The notes under the pieces were generated by a model that searched no databases, was not told the origin of the DNA, and saw only the letters and a list, made by a program, of their open reading frames with translations. From contig OW203992.1 in NCBI GenBank assembly GCA_934047225.1, positions 18,031,501-18,095,500 on the forward strand: 64,000 nucleotides of DNA, given 5' to 3'. This stretch comes from Ypsolopha sequella. Its lineage: Eukaryota; Arthropoda; Insecta; Lepidoptera; Ypsolophidae. Position 1 is the first letter of the stretch. Each line of letters starts with the position of its first letter. The translations under genes and the position numbers were made by a program. Positions 29,834-41,049 of the stretch are shown one piece after another.

Positions 29834-29988
29834 TTAGAAGCAGAGTTATTTAATAAAATCGCAGTCTTTCGAGAGAGCGCGATGTTTCGTTTGTCGTAAC
29901 AGTCACGGCTCAGAGCGCGCTATTTTAAACAATAATCAAACATCATAGAGTTCAGTTCTATTTGTTGCAAAATGAGGTGCTCAATCTC
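29834..29988 (+). repeat. Dispersed repeat C, copy 2
   Basis: The diverged partner of 25801-25940: AGAAGCAGAGTTATTTAATA, a GAGAGCGCGATGTTTCG middle and GTTGCAAAATGAGGTGCTCA at the end. It is about 15 bases longer than copy 1. Confidence 0.65.
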
Positions 29989-30454
29989 GGGTCACCCATA
30001 CCCTTAAAGATTCATACATATTAACATTAATACAAAAATGCTATCATTAAACAAAGCTTAATACTCGTAACTATGTAGTTGTTCACTCCGTGCATTAATT
30101 ATTACATTGTTAAATTCATCGTAATGTATGTATTATAAATATCACGTGCAAATTAAGAAAAGGGATCACCGTGCGTGCACCTTTGTTTAAAAATTAGATA
30201 ATTACTTTAACGGTCCCTGGCATGTATATGAAATGAAATGAAGTGCAATATGAAATGAAATGAAATATATTTATTTATGTAATGTAGGTAATTAAATAAT
30301 CTATGTCTTAAGGTAATAGTTTTATGTAATAAATAATAATATGGGGAAATACACAGGGAAATAATAATAAAAAAATAAGAAAATAAGAAAAAGAAAATAG
30401 CAATAAGGAATAAATAATATTATATACATATACAAATATCTTATTATAGATAGA

Positions 30455-30477
30455 GCATATATATATATATATATATG
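30455..30477. repeat. TA microsatellite
   Basis: A run of about eleven AT dinucleotides in AT-rich DNA, followed by GAAGCATG. Confidence 0.8.
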
Positions 30478-31505
30478 AAGCATGTACAATTGTTCACAAA
30501 AACCTCATTATATTCGAAGTTGTACACCCTAGGATATTAAGAGGGCGCCGAGCAAAATAATCTAAAACGACATTCACTGTTAAATTGATTTATTGAATAA
30601 TATTTTAATGATAAATAAAAAAATATATATATTTATTATCACAGAGAATGTATCTACACTTCCGCCGCAGCGAATATTAAACATAACTTATGGTGTAAGA
30701 AACAAATCTATCTAAAGTAGGCCCAAAACCTAAAAAAGGTATTGGGGTTTTAGTCATTTCAATAACTTAACTGTCGAATTTTGTCTCAACCACAATTCAA
30801 GACAATCACAAACGTTATAAAATACAATTGGGCCGTTTCACATTTTAAAAATTTTGTCTGGTAAACTAAATATGATTTTTTCTGTTAAATTCAATAAATA
30901 AGACCACGATAAAAAATGACCACGAGAGAACAAGCGAGGTGTCTAATCGTTCTACGCTCGGCGCAGCCTTAAGAACAGCTCGGTGTAATTACAGAGAATT
31001 CCCATTTCATAACGGTAACACAGTATTCTATTCTAATACAGTCTATGCCATGGCTCCAAAATCTTATAATAATTAATTTAACACATGCAAAACGAATTAT
31101 ACACAATCATAGTCAGTAAGTGCTACTAGTTATAAGCTTGATGACTATTTGAATGACAAACTTACAACTAATACATAGATAATTAAATTACGTTTTTAAT
31201 AATGCTGCATGACATTTCTAATTCAATGTAATTAAAAATAATAAATATGTTGCTATCCTCATATAAAAGCTACATATTGACTGCAAGATGGCACTAGCTA
31301 TAGAATACATCGATTTATACATACATACTGTACACTCGGCGTGTGAGTTTGATTCACACTTGACCGTTAAAAATATACAGATAATACTTGAAATTTGGAA
31401 TAAGGGTAGTGATATTATAATTGTTACTTATCCGTACCTAGTTACAAACTTGAAACCTTTTTTCTCTATAGCCCATTGGCTGAAAGTATAAGGTGCCAAT
31501 AATTC

Positions 31506-31760
31506 CTTATCGAAACAGAACACTTAGTTTCAAAATTCACTGGATAGGTAGTTATTCATTAAAACCTTATTACCTATGTATTGTGTATGATGTTGCCATC
31601 ACAGTTTCCATTGGTTTCAGTAAGTCATTTAAAATTGTTTGAAATTCTAATTTACAGAAACCAATGAAAACTTTGCGATGGCAACATACACGATACATAG
31701 GTAATAAGATTTTGTTGAATAACTATTGAGTGAATTTTGAATTTCGTTCTGTTTCGATTA
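31506..31760. repeat. 255-bp foldback
   Basis: TTATCGAAACAGAACACTTA pairs with the far end reading TTCTGTTTCGATTAA, TTCAAAATTCACTGGATAG with TTGAGTGAATTTTGAA, and TTATTACCTATGTAT with ATACATAGGTAATAA. The loop contains a further GTTTCCATTGGTTTC and GAAACCAATGAAAAC pair. Confidence 0.85.
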
Positions 31761-32069
31761 ATTACAAAAAGGAGGGTTTTTCACAATCCGTCTGCTAAAC
31801 CGAACTTAAGGAGTATTGATTTTTTATTTAAAACAACGATTTGTGTAAGAAAATCTTGGAAAAGCTTGTGTTCTCTTTACTTATGAAAGAAACTGCAATA
31901 AAAAATACTGAAAACATTTTATAATATACATTGGTGTGTGAATAAAACAGGAAAATTATAGCAATTTATATCAATAAACTATATTCAACCTATAGTGTTC
32001 TATTTTTTGTATATAATAACAATTGTGTATAATAAGCAGCAACTTGTGTAATGCAGGGGCTTTCAAATA

Positions 32070-32488
32070 ATAAGTCTTTACATATTATGAAATGGCCGAA
32101 ATATTCTTACAGATTCATAAGTTCATAATCCCTGTAATTCAATAGCTATTTCCATTATTTGTTTTTTGTTTGAAAGTTGATTTCAACGTTTTACATCCGC
32201 GTATTAAATTTTGATTTTACTGTCAGTTTGATAACCAAAAGTAAATTTTCAAAAACAGTTCTTCCTAAAATGTCATCCATTTCCATGATAATATTCGTAA
32301 TATTTTTTTACAGCTGACACTTCAAACATTAAATTAATGTTTCTGTTAGCTTAATGTTGTCTATACACAAAATAAATTACATTATTTGGATTTGCCGTTC
32401 CTAAAAAAAAATTCAAAAATGTTAGTACTGAAAATTGAGTTTCCTTCAAACTCTCTATAGAAAACGGCAATTTCATATGTAAAGATAT
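32070..32488 (+). repeat. 420-bp MITE, family D, copy 1
   Basis: The ends are AAGTCTTTACATATTATGAA and the inverted GCAATTTCATATGTAAAGAT, a TIR of about 22 bp. The interior holds CATAAGTTCATAATCCCTG, CAATAGCTATTTCCATTATT and an AT-rich middle. An inverted copy lies at 34970-35390. The right end is about 90 bp upstream of the putative exon at 32580. Confidence 0.85.
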
Positions 32489-32579
32489 AACTTACACTAC
32501 ACTAACCGCGATTCAGTACATTATGTATGATGTGTATAGGTTTTTTACTTGATATAAGTATTTTATGGTTTCTCTCTAG

Positions 32580-32757
32580 ACCATCGCTAAAGGATGAAGA
32601 CATTTTCGACTGGGGTCAGAATCTACCATTAGAGAGCCCGGGCGCCCGCCCGCCCGCCGCTCAGAGTGCATTCCTCAACCCTTGGGAAATGGGGACGTTC
32701 TACCCACAGCTTCTGTTCATGTTTGTTGTTCTCAAGACCTTCCTTAAAATAACTTAG
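32580..32757 (+). CDS. Putative terminal exon of an unassigned gene
   Basis: A strong acceptor, tttatggtttctctctag, is followed by 58 open codons and TAG. The frame is GC-richer than its surroundings and encodes a polar, acidic start (PSLKDEDIFDWGQNLPLES), a Pro/Ala patch (GARPPAAQ), then AFLNPWEMGTFYPQLLFMFV and VVLKTFLKIT, a hydrophobic C-terminal segment that could be a membrane helix. I do not recognise the family. An in-frame ATG at 32527 would add 18 residues but overlaps the acceptor tract. Upstream exons were not found. It could be the end of a small membrane-anchored protein or a chance frame. Confidence 0.45.
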
Positions 32758-32861
32758 ATCCCTATTAAGGCTATGGTCTTAACATAATGTACTTTCTGGT
32801 AAGATAAATTTCTATGTTTGAACACTTGGCGATTTATCCATCGCAAGGAGATATAAATCCA

Positions 32862-33000
32862 GGAGACCTGGATAGCTCAGTTGGTAGAGCAATCGCCCGG
32901 TAAGCGAGAGGTCCCGGGTTCGAATCCCGGTTCAGAGCTCTTCACATCCAGATTTACTTTTCTTTCTGCGTTTCTATACTGCAATGATATAATGTTAACT
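32862..33000 (+). repeat. tRNA-derived SINE, copy 2
   Basis: The head reads GATAGCTCAGTTGGTAGAGC, then the anticodon region CGCCCGGTAAGCG and an intact box B, GGTTCGAATCC, ending CAGAGCTC. It is followed by the same 60-bp tail as the copy at 17.78 kb (TTCACATCCAGATTTACTTT, TGCGTTTCTATACTGC). The T arm pairs perfectly. The acceptor stem pairs in only five of seven positions and position 33 is C, so it is not a standard tRNA. An intact A and B box could still bind RNA polymerase III. Confidence 0.72.
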
Positions 33001-33042
33001 AATATAATAGGCATGATGACTAAAAAATTCTAATTAGTCTCA

Positions 33043-33272
33043 GTTAGATTATCAGAAAATATTGGACACGTATTTTTTTTTTGTCAATTAAACAAAAAAT
33101 TATGAAGATATAGCCCGCTCAAGTTCCGCGTGACGTCACGCCCAAGTACACTTTTTACCTAGGCGTCACCAGCCCCCACTCCCAAACTTTGATGCGCTTT
33201 ATGTCTATAATTTTTTGTTTGATTGACAAAAAGAAAAAATACGTCTCCAATATTTTTTGATAATCTAAATGA
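33043..33272. repeat. 230-bp foldback with CGTGACGTCACG centre
   Basis: GTTAGATTATCAGAAAATAT and ATATTTTTTGATAATCTAA form the outer arms, AAACAAAAAATTAT and ATAATTTTTTGTTT the next pair. The loop contains GCGTGACGTCACGC, itself a palindrome and a CRE-like sequence. Confidence 0.8.
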
Positions 33273-33674
33273 CGGACTAAATAGAATAGTATTTTGTTTT
33301 TTAGACACTTGCATCTTTTTTCTAACCTAACCTATCGGCCGGCTCGCTTCTATGGCAAGGAAGTTGAGAAACAAAATTGGTAAGATCAGGGGTCTAATTG
33401 TTTTGGTATGCAATAAAAAAATACGCATTTCTGGGGAGGGGCAGTGGTAACGAATGATCCTCTTTTCTTCCTTCGCCACCCGCCCGCACCCACTCCCCCA
33501 AATTCGGAAGTCCGGATTTAAAGTCGTAGCCTTTCTGCCCCTCTAACTCCAGAATACATTAGGTGCGACCTGCTAGTTCAAAGATTTTGGGAAAAGGGTG
33601 CCAAGGTAAATTATGTTTTATGTAAGGTTTTATGGACGATAAAGTCACCTGAACTTTGAGGTCATCAGCTCTCA

Positions 33675-33945
33675 TATACAACGTGTAACAGAAAGGTGTA
33701 ACCATATTTGAAGAGCTTATTCAGTCAATGGTTTAGAACAACTTTTACTATGAAACAAATCCTGTATATCGAAAAAAAAATTACTCGCTTCATAGGAAAA
33801 TGCTATGCCGCTCGGCCGAAATGTATGGAAGGGCAGGTTTCTTTTTTGCGATTTCAGGGTTGACTCGATAGTAAAAGTTGTTCTATACCATTGACTGAAT
33901 AAGCTCTTCAAATATGGTTACACCTTTCTGTTACACGTTGTATAT
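33675..33945. repeat. 270-bp TIR MITE, family A, copy 3
   Basis: TATACAACGTGTAACAGAAA at the left and the complementary GTTACACGTTGTATA at the right. It is the best preserved of the three full copies by arm identity. The loop contains ATGCCGCTCGGCCGAAATGT. Confidence 0.9.
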
Positions 33946-34168
33946 CAATCTACTATAAATTACATTAGCTGAACTAAGTGCACAAATGAAAAAGTTTTAA
34001 CACGATACATTTTTGAGGAATTACAATGTTTTTAAGGATTCCGTACTTCAAAATGAAAAAACGGAACCCTTATAGGATCAGTTAGTTATCCGTCTGTCCG
34101 TCGTCTGTCTGTCAAGACCCTTTTTTTCGGCCCCCGTATGAGATATCAAGATGAAACTTGAAACTGGG

Positions 34169-34327
34169 GCTCTACCGCGTAATTCTCATTTGTATCAACT
34201 TCAAGCAAATGCATGCGAAATTCAACGCGTGCAAAAGAGATGGCATGTTAGGCGGGCGTCGTCGCACGCACGCCAAATTTCAATCTCAAGTTGATGGTGA
34301 TGTAAATGAGAATTACGCGGTAGACCC
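34169..34327. repeat. 160-bp foldback next to a 'ggttccgta'-type repeat
   Basis: GCTCTACCGCGTAATTCTCA pairs with TGAGAATTACGCGGTAGAC and ATCAACTT with AAGTTGAT. The loop has GGCGGGCGTCGTCGCACGCA. Just upstream, 34020-34140 holds AAGGATTCCGTACTTCAAAA and CCGTCTGTCCGTCGTCTGTC, and the same motif recurs at 34680-34735. Confidence 0.7.
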
Positions 34328-34969
34328 ACTGATACCTCCTACAGAAGTCTACAGCCTCGTGGTGCTGTAAAAAAATCAGGCTTATAACTCGACGCGAATA
34401 AAAGTTATTGCACTTTACATAATCAATTTCATATACATTTTTGACATTCACAAGGGAATCAAAACCTATATAAAGGCACTTCTAGTTGACTTAGAAACTT
34501 GAAATTTTGTTTACAGGTAGGTATTATAGCACACACATAGGAAAAAATCTAAAAATTACAAATATTTAGTTATTTAGATGCCCAAATTAATGAGACCTTT
34601 TAGATACATAGGGTTTAATAGAACGTAAATGTCAAGTTAAGTTGGACCTCCATAACTGCAAGTGGAATTATTTACCATGTTTTTAGGATTCCGTACCCGT
34701 ATTGTGTGGTGGTACGGACGGAACCCTTTGTGCGCGAGTCCGACTTGCACTTGAATTTATTTAAATTTTATCTGTCTTTTAAGAAGAATGAATATAAGGA
34801 TAGTTAACCCGTTTAGTATTGCAATTAGCTAAAACAATGGAAGAACAATAGACGTATTTAACGCATACGCGCCCTATCAAAATAGACGGGTTAGTAATGG
34901 TTCAAATATCACAGTGCAGCATGTTCGAGGGGTACGGGATGCTGCGGGGATGAATCTGCTCCTTTATAT

Positions 34970-35390
34970 TAGGTCTTTACATATGAAATTGCCGTATTCT
35001 ATGGAGAATTTGAAAGAAACTCAAATTTCAGTACTAACATTTTTGCATTTATTTTAAGAATGGCAAATCCAAATTATGTACTTTCTTTTGTGTATGAATG
35101 AGACAACATTAAGCTGACAACAACATTAATTTAATATTTGAAAAGTGTTAGCTGTAAAAAACTATTACGAATATTATCAGGCAAATGGATGGCATTTACG
35201 ATGAACTGTTTTTCAAGATTTAATTTTTATAATCAAACTAAAAAAATACAAAATTTAATACATAGATATAAAACCTTAAAATCCAATTTCAAACAAAAAA
35301 CAAATAATGGAAATAGCTATTGAATTACAGGAATTGTAAACTCATAAATCTGTAAGTAAAATTTCGGCAATTTCATAGGTAAAGACTTAT
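34970..35390 (-). repeat. 420-bp MITE, family D, copy 2 (inverted)
   Basis: The left end GGTCTTTACATATGAAATTG and right end TTTCATAGGTAAAGACTTAT are the family D termini. The interior is the reverse complement of the 32.07 kb copy (for example AATAATGGAAATAGCTATTG and CAGGAATTGTAAACTCATAA). The 61-codon frame inside it is not a gene. Confidence 0.85.
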
Positions 35391-35560
35391 TATTCAATAG
35401 TACTGACTACTTTCAGTCCCGTCAAACGATGTTAATTGCAACAATGAATTGAATACTAGTACCAATTATACTTTAGCGTTTAATAATCGTTATTCCCCCA
35501 GATTGGTAGATGCTATAATATACAAGAAAAACAAAATTAGCATTACAATTACCGTACCAA

Positions 35561-36625
35561 GGGGTCGTCCATTAATCACGTGATATTTTTTAGAAACTTT
35601 TTAACCCCCCCCCCCTCCCCCATGGTGACATGAGTGAGGTTTTAGACTTCACCTCCCCTCTGCCCAAAATCACGTATTTTTTGATACAAAGTATATTAAA
35701 AAATCAGAATATAATCTTTAAATTAAATTATATCTTTAAAATTATATCTATTATATAAATTATATCTATAAATATCTTTTCAATGCAGTTGCTCATAAAG
35801 TTTACTTTTTTGTGTAACAAAATTATGCGGAAACCGACTCTTTATTTCACGCGTGAAATCGCGTGAAATAAAACAGTACTGAAATCCTTTATTTCACGCG
35901 TGAAATAAAGTTTTTTTTTTTAAGTTTCTGACTCTGTGGTGCATGGTGCAAGTCATAAAATTTAAAAAATTACAAAGATGCAAGGAGGTTTTGCTGTCCA
36001 AAAAAAACAATTATTTATAAGTATGCGCGCTCTAGCAATAATTGAATGATGATAAACACCATAACACATAAGATTCTTGATTATCTCATTTAAAAATACG
36101 TGTTTTGTTTCCGCAAACAAAAATATTTTTCACATTATTGGCTGTATGTATACTGTACCTTTGCCTCAAGAAAGAAAAAACTGTATGAAACGCGCGCTCT
36201 GCAAAGAAAGCACGCTATTTTGTTGTAAATAGGCTTTGGTGAAATCAATTACTTTCTTTATTATACTTATTTTTTTGTTGTATTTCCTCGCAAAATGCAT
36301 TGAAAAATGTTGTAAGATACTTGAGCGTAAAAGGTTTTTATTCGAATGCGTGCCAATGAAAACACTCGCTGCGCTCGGGTTTTCAGTTTGGTACTTATTC
36401 GTATAAAACCTTACTTTCCGCACGTGTATTTTAAATAACTATTAATTGCTTAGCAACGGCGAGTCAAGGTAACGCACAGTTTTTCGGTTTCAAAATTGCG
36501 CGTTCAAAGAAAAAATAAATACACGTGATATCTCACTACACCCCCCCTCCCCCCTAGTTATATTTGGTGATTTTTTCGAATCCCCTCCCCCCCTTTCGAG
36601 CCTCACGTGATTAATGGACGACCCC
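35561..36625. mobile_element. 1065-bp TIR element, GGGGTCGTCC ends
   Basis: The terminal repeats GGGGTCGTCCATTAATCACG and CGTGATTAATGGACGACCCC match over about 22 bp. They are flanked by CAA on both sides, which could be a 3-bp target duplication (CCAAG if the repeat starts one base later). C-runs (a run of nine at about 35607, and CCCCCTCCCCCC at 36545) lie just inside each end. The interior is AT-rich without a transposase and contains TTTCACGCGTGAAA twice. It is a non-autonomous DNA transposon of unresolved superfamily. Confidence 0.75.
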
Positions 36626-37070
36626 CAAGGAGATATTGCTAACAGAACCAATCAAGAAAATCCAAACCGGTAATTATTAATAATCGATAATTCATTACCT
36701 TTACTGTGACATATAATGTAAGGATACATTAATTTAATATCCTCTAAGTCTTCACAGTTTATTCTAGCAGTTGTTTTTAACTAAACTTCTTCCTCTTCTT
36801 AATTATTTATTGCACAGAACACAGTTTAATATACAACAGGTGGTCTTAATGCTAGAAGCATTTTCTCCCAGTCAACCCGACAGAAAGTACAAGAAAGTTA
36901 CAGAGGCAGGTGTGCAAAAAGGCTATTTTAAATTTTAAACAAGAAATAAAACGTTAAAAATACATTTATGTACTGATATATACTTTTGTAATTAAATACT
37001 AATAATGTCAAAAGTAAGCTTCAGAAAAAAATATATATACATACTTTGTCTGAGGTTCAAAATCGCACTA

Positions 37071-37200
37071 GCTTTGCCCGCGGCTTCGCTCGCTTGGAAG
37101 TGTCTTTCAATTATCGTCAGTTTTCAGCTTGGCAGTAATTTTACAACACCCCTTATAGCCTGTATGTTGATTGATCACCACTATGATGATAAAGGAAACC
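37071..37200. mobile_element. Short 'cccgcggcttcgctcgc' repeat
   Basis: CTTTGCCCGCGGCTTCGCTC followed by GCTTGG, and a later ATTGATCACCACTATGATGA. This matches a motif very frequent in moth genomes and generally linked to fragments of non-LTR elements. No coding part remains. The assignment is from recall of the motif. Confidence 0.4.
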
Positions 37201-39084
37201 GTATCTAAATCCGCTGAGGGGATCTCGAATTAAAATGGAACAGACAGACAAAAATTATTAAAATTGTTGTTTTGGCGTCGATAACATTTTATTTAAAATT
37301 TCGCATAAATATTCCAGACACGACTTTTTTATTACTAGTAAGCAGTCATATCGTAGAATTCGGCATTTTACAATTTCCCTAGGTATATCGTAATTCTGTA
37401 AGAACTACTAAGAGTCGCCTCGGTCCACTCGGCTTCGCTCGGCTCCCAAAATGTATTTACATGTAAACCTAACACGCCTTGCGGATTTTGCAATTTGCCG
37501 GATTCTACTAAATGACGACGGCATATAGCTGTCCATAAACTATACATTAAGGGGCTTCACAATGCTAAAATTCAGTCCTGCTCTAACGCTTTTATTTTGT
37601 AACTGTCTATCCTACTATCAGATGCCACGCATCAGTTATTTTAAAATCGCGGCTATAATAGGACATTCTTTATGTAATAAAGATGGTTTCTTCTAGTTAT
37701 TACCTGCGTGTGTTGGTTTCGTTTCAATCGGTTTTAAAATATGGAAACTGAATCGCTTTTTTCGTGAAATTCATGCTATTTTAAAAGTAATATAATTAAA
37801 AGAAGTCTGAAAGTATGTTTATTTATAAAGTGTAATCAATAAATGTCCTCGAGTCAAAAAACACGCGATATTTTTTTAAATTTTTACCATCTTCATTGAG
37901 GGAACTAAATCCAATGCAAAACTGATGTTTAGTATTGCTGAGCCCCTTAAGAGCCGTTTAGCAGCTTTGTTTTGTTTCAAATAAACGCTAAGTTTAGTTT
38001 TTAGAAAGCTCTTCTGAAACGGCTTCTGAATAAAATATAAATCTTTAAAATCACATTTTCTCTGTATTCACTTGTATGTTTCAGCAGAAGCGTGTTTTAT
38101 TTTCCCAGCAAAAAGTCCTAGTACTTTGTGTTGTGTGTGACATGGTTCTTGTTTTAATACATGTACCCGTATATTTCACTTTACACCCATCCTTCTGAAG
38201 CTGAAAATAATTCAACAGAATTTTCAATTTTCTTACTTGTTCCTATTACAGCAGTTGAAATTATCTACAAGTGAATACAGTGACTGAGATCTACTGTAAA
38301 CTGTTAATTATTGTATATGTGTATTATAATAATAACGTGACAAATAAGTGTGAATCATTCCGGTCTAAAAAACACTTCTTCGATTATATCAGAGAATAGG
38401 AGCCAGTTCTGTTTCTGATTACAACAGTAGGTAATGAATAAATAATGAAGTCCTGAAGAGCAGTGTTTATAAGTGGGCAGGGGAGTAAGCGGTCCAAGTG
38501 ATCATATTCGTAGCGCGGCGGCTGATCCCCCGCGGATCCCGAATAGTAAGTTATGGAAATGTGCGATTGGGGCAACAGCGGGCACTAGTGGCCAATAACA
38601 ATGTCGCATTAATATTCAACAGGCGCTCTTTGGACGTTCACGTTTGGACGTCGGCGGCGTCGGCTTCGATGCTATTCTTCACCCAATATCTGGAGCGTCT
38701 TCATTGCTCCACTATAATCTTTAATACCTATACTCCTCTAATATTATTCTGAGAAGATCTACGTGATAACATTGCTGACCTAGAGGTGCAAAAACAGAAT
38801 ACGTTTTCATACATTACGGGTACAATATCGAAAAGACGATCGGTTTTAAATTGTTCAAATAGCTTTATTGTAAGGTTGGAGAACAAAAAAGCTTGCACGT
38901 TGAGGGGCGATGTAGACCAAGACTGATTCAGTACTAATCCGATAGTCCAACTAGTCGCCACATTGACATGTATTTTTTTCATCATTGAATATATTTTACA
39001 CTTAGCTCCGCGTACGCTGAAGGAGTAACAAACTTGAGCATCCTATATGTATCTAAAAATCCTTTATTATGTTTTCAATGCAAG

Positions 39085-39275
39085 TGCTCTGGATACAGTC
39101 CTTTTGAGCCAATTATAATTTAAAGTTCACAAGATTATATTTGTTTTATTTCCTTTCCTCACACTATGCATTGAAAAACGTAGTATGATACACGGGCGTC
39201 ACTACGCTCGTGTTTTAAATCGTCCTCGTAATTTATTCCTTTTCGCCCTTGTAGCATAAACTACTATTAAGGCAT
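39085..39275 (+). repeat. Dispersed repeat F, copy 1
   Basis: CTCTGGATACAGTCCTTTTG, AGCCAATTATAATTTAAAGT, TTTCCTCACACTATGCATTG and AAAAACGTAGTATGATACAC read here, and occur as the reverse complement at 62625-62800. It ends at TTGTAGCATAAACTACTATT. A weaker relative lies at 36270-36420. Confidence 0.75.
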
Positions 39276-39864
39276 TTTGTGCTCTTCTTTTAGGCATTTT
39301 GTGTTCGTCCTTCTTGTGTTATAAGTTCAGAAAATGGTATATCGCTTTTATAGTTGGCCCTGTAGCATAGTGTTTAATCGCGCGCAACGCCACTAGTTGA
39401 ATCATAAGTGCAAGGAGCCTGACGTATTGTTTAATCGCAAAAACATAGTATCACTCTCCTCGCATCTGTGATTCAACTAAGTCGCATCGCGCGCGATTAA
39501 ACACTGTGCTACGGCTGCTGGCGTTATAATATGTTGCGAAAATGCTGCCACTTTAGAAAAAATAATTTCTTATTTACTAGCTAGAATAATTATTGAAAAT
39601 CTGCTCAATTAAATGCCTAGAAATGGCAATGAACTATTTTTACATGGCAAAGTTTTCAGAAACAACGTCTTGTAATAACTCGAATTTTAACTTATGCCAA
39701 AAGTTTTTAGCAAAAGTTAAAATTTTAGCTCATCGAAGACGTTGTCTATGAAAACTATGCTATTTAAAAACAGTTCATTGCTATTTCTAGACATTTAATT
39801 CAGCAGACTTTCAATAATAATTCTGGTAATAATGATTTTTTTTCGCAGCATAAAGTGCCTTAAA
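39268..39864. repeat. 600-bp nested foldback
   Basis: The outer ends are TTAAGGCATTTTGTG and AAAGTGCCTTAA. Within the element AGTGTTTAATCGCGCGC (39370) pairs with GCGCGCGATTAAACACT (39500). A second pair, ATAATTATTGAAAATCTGCT with AGCAGACTTTCAATAATAAT, and CTAGAAATGGCAATGAACTA with TAGTTCATTGC-type sequence, form separate long arms at 39590-39830. It looks like one foldback inserted in another. Confidence 0.7.
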
Positions 39865-41049
39865 TAAAACCACATATTCTAATGATCATACTGAACAATT
39901 TTCCTAAAGCAACATACCCGAAAAGAAAAAAAAAAACTATTCTTGAACCTACTAAAATTTTGTGGGCAAGTGATTTTTTTTTTTCTAAGTCAAAGTAAAA
40001 GTGCTCTATTTGTACAGCAAAGGTAACACTAGTAACACAAGAGGTCTTATATGGTATGGGAGGTATGTTTCTTTGGGAGAGTTGTTCACTATTACAAGTA
40101 GATGATGTCGTTTCATTTAAATAAAGCAGTCGGTATACAAAATGTATTTTGGAAATTGTATTACTGAACAAAATAAATACTTTTAGGTGTTTTTCTGTAA
40201 CTGTACGTTTCAATGGTTTCAACATATCATAAAAACCTTGGAATAAAAGGCCAGTACAGGCATGTTGCTTTCAGCTAGACAAAAGATGAGTTGGCTCTGG
40301 TCCCACTTGTTTGTCTGCAAAACTTTGCCAAAAAATATTTTATTGAGTGAGTGAACGTAGCAGGGAGGGTTAGCGGAGGGGACTATCTCATCCGTTCCAC
40401 GCACGCTAGCCACAGAACTATTGTCACCATTCATACGCCACCTTCGACGTTTCAAACGACTTTATAAGTTTATATACCTAAATACTCAAATTTCATTAAA
40501 TATTTTTTGTTACGTTTTTTGCAATTGCTTTTAAGGCGATATGCGAAAAATATTCGGGTGTTTCTTGTCTGCGTATTTAAAATTTCTGGTATATGCATTT
40601 TGACTATATAATCTATGGTTTTGAAATTGGAAAACATGTTGGGATAAGTTTTCCTCGATAGAAATAATTGTTGAAATGAGGTCTTCAAACACACTTTTTC
40701 TCCTCGTTTGACGAATAGGAACCATATACAGAACTCAAACATATTTTATTAGGCGTGTTTCAACAATATCTAGAGATTTGATATTTAAAAATTTGCTAGC
40801 TATTTTAGTTTTTTTAATAAAAATATAAAACCATTTTTTTCCCTTTTGCCCTGAATCCGCCCCTCTCGCACTGCGCGATTTTTCGCTTGGAGTGACAGTG
40901 ACAAAAATAAAATTCGCATAGCCTCTTAAGCTTATTGTTTGTGCGCTACGAGTATTATGTCTTTTGATTTGCGAGGTATGATCGTAAAGCCTATGCCGAT
41001 GTAGCTCCAGGAGGGTCAGTGAACGCTAGGGATCGCCAGATCTCGAGAT

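Larger units (their letters stand above)
23725..32579. other. Repeat-rich stretch, probably mib1 intron
   Basis: No upstream mib1 exon was recognised on the - strand. Listed separately are a mariner relic, foldbacks and a pair of related copies. Fragments with the 'ggttccgta' motif lie near 23745-23790, 25210 and 25360. Two small GC-rich patches (27060-27180 and 28670-28760) stay open in some frames but show no known motif. The strand of any transcript here is not visible from the sequence. Confidence 0.5.
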
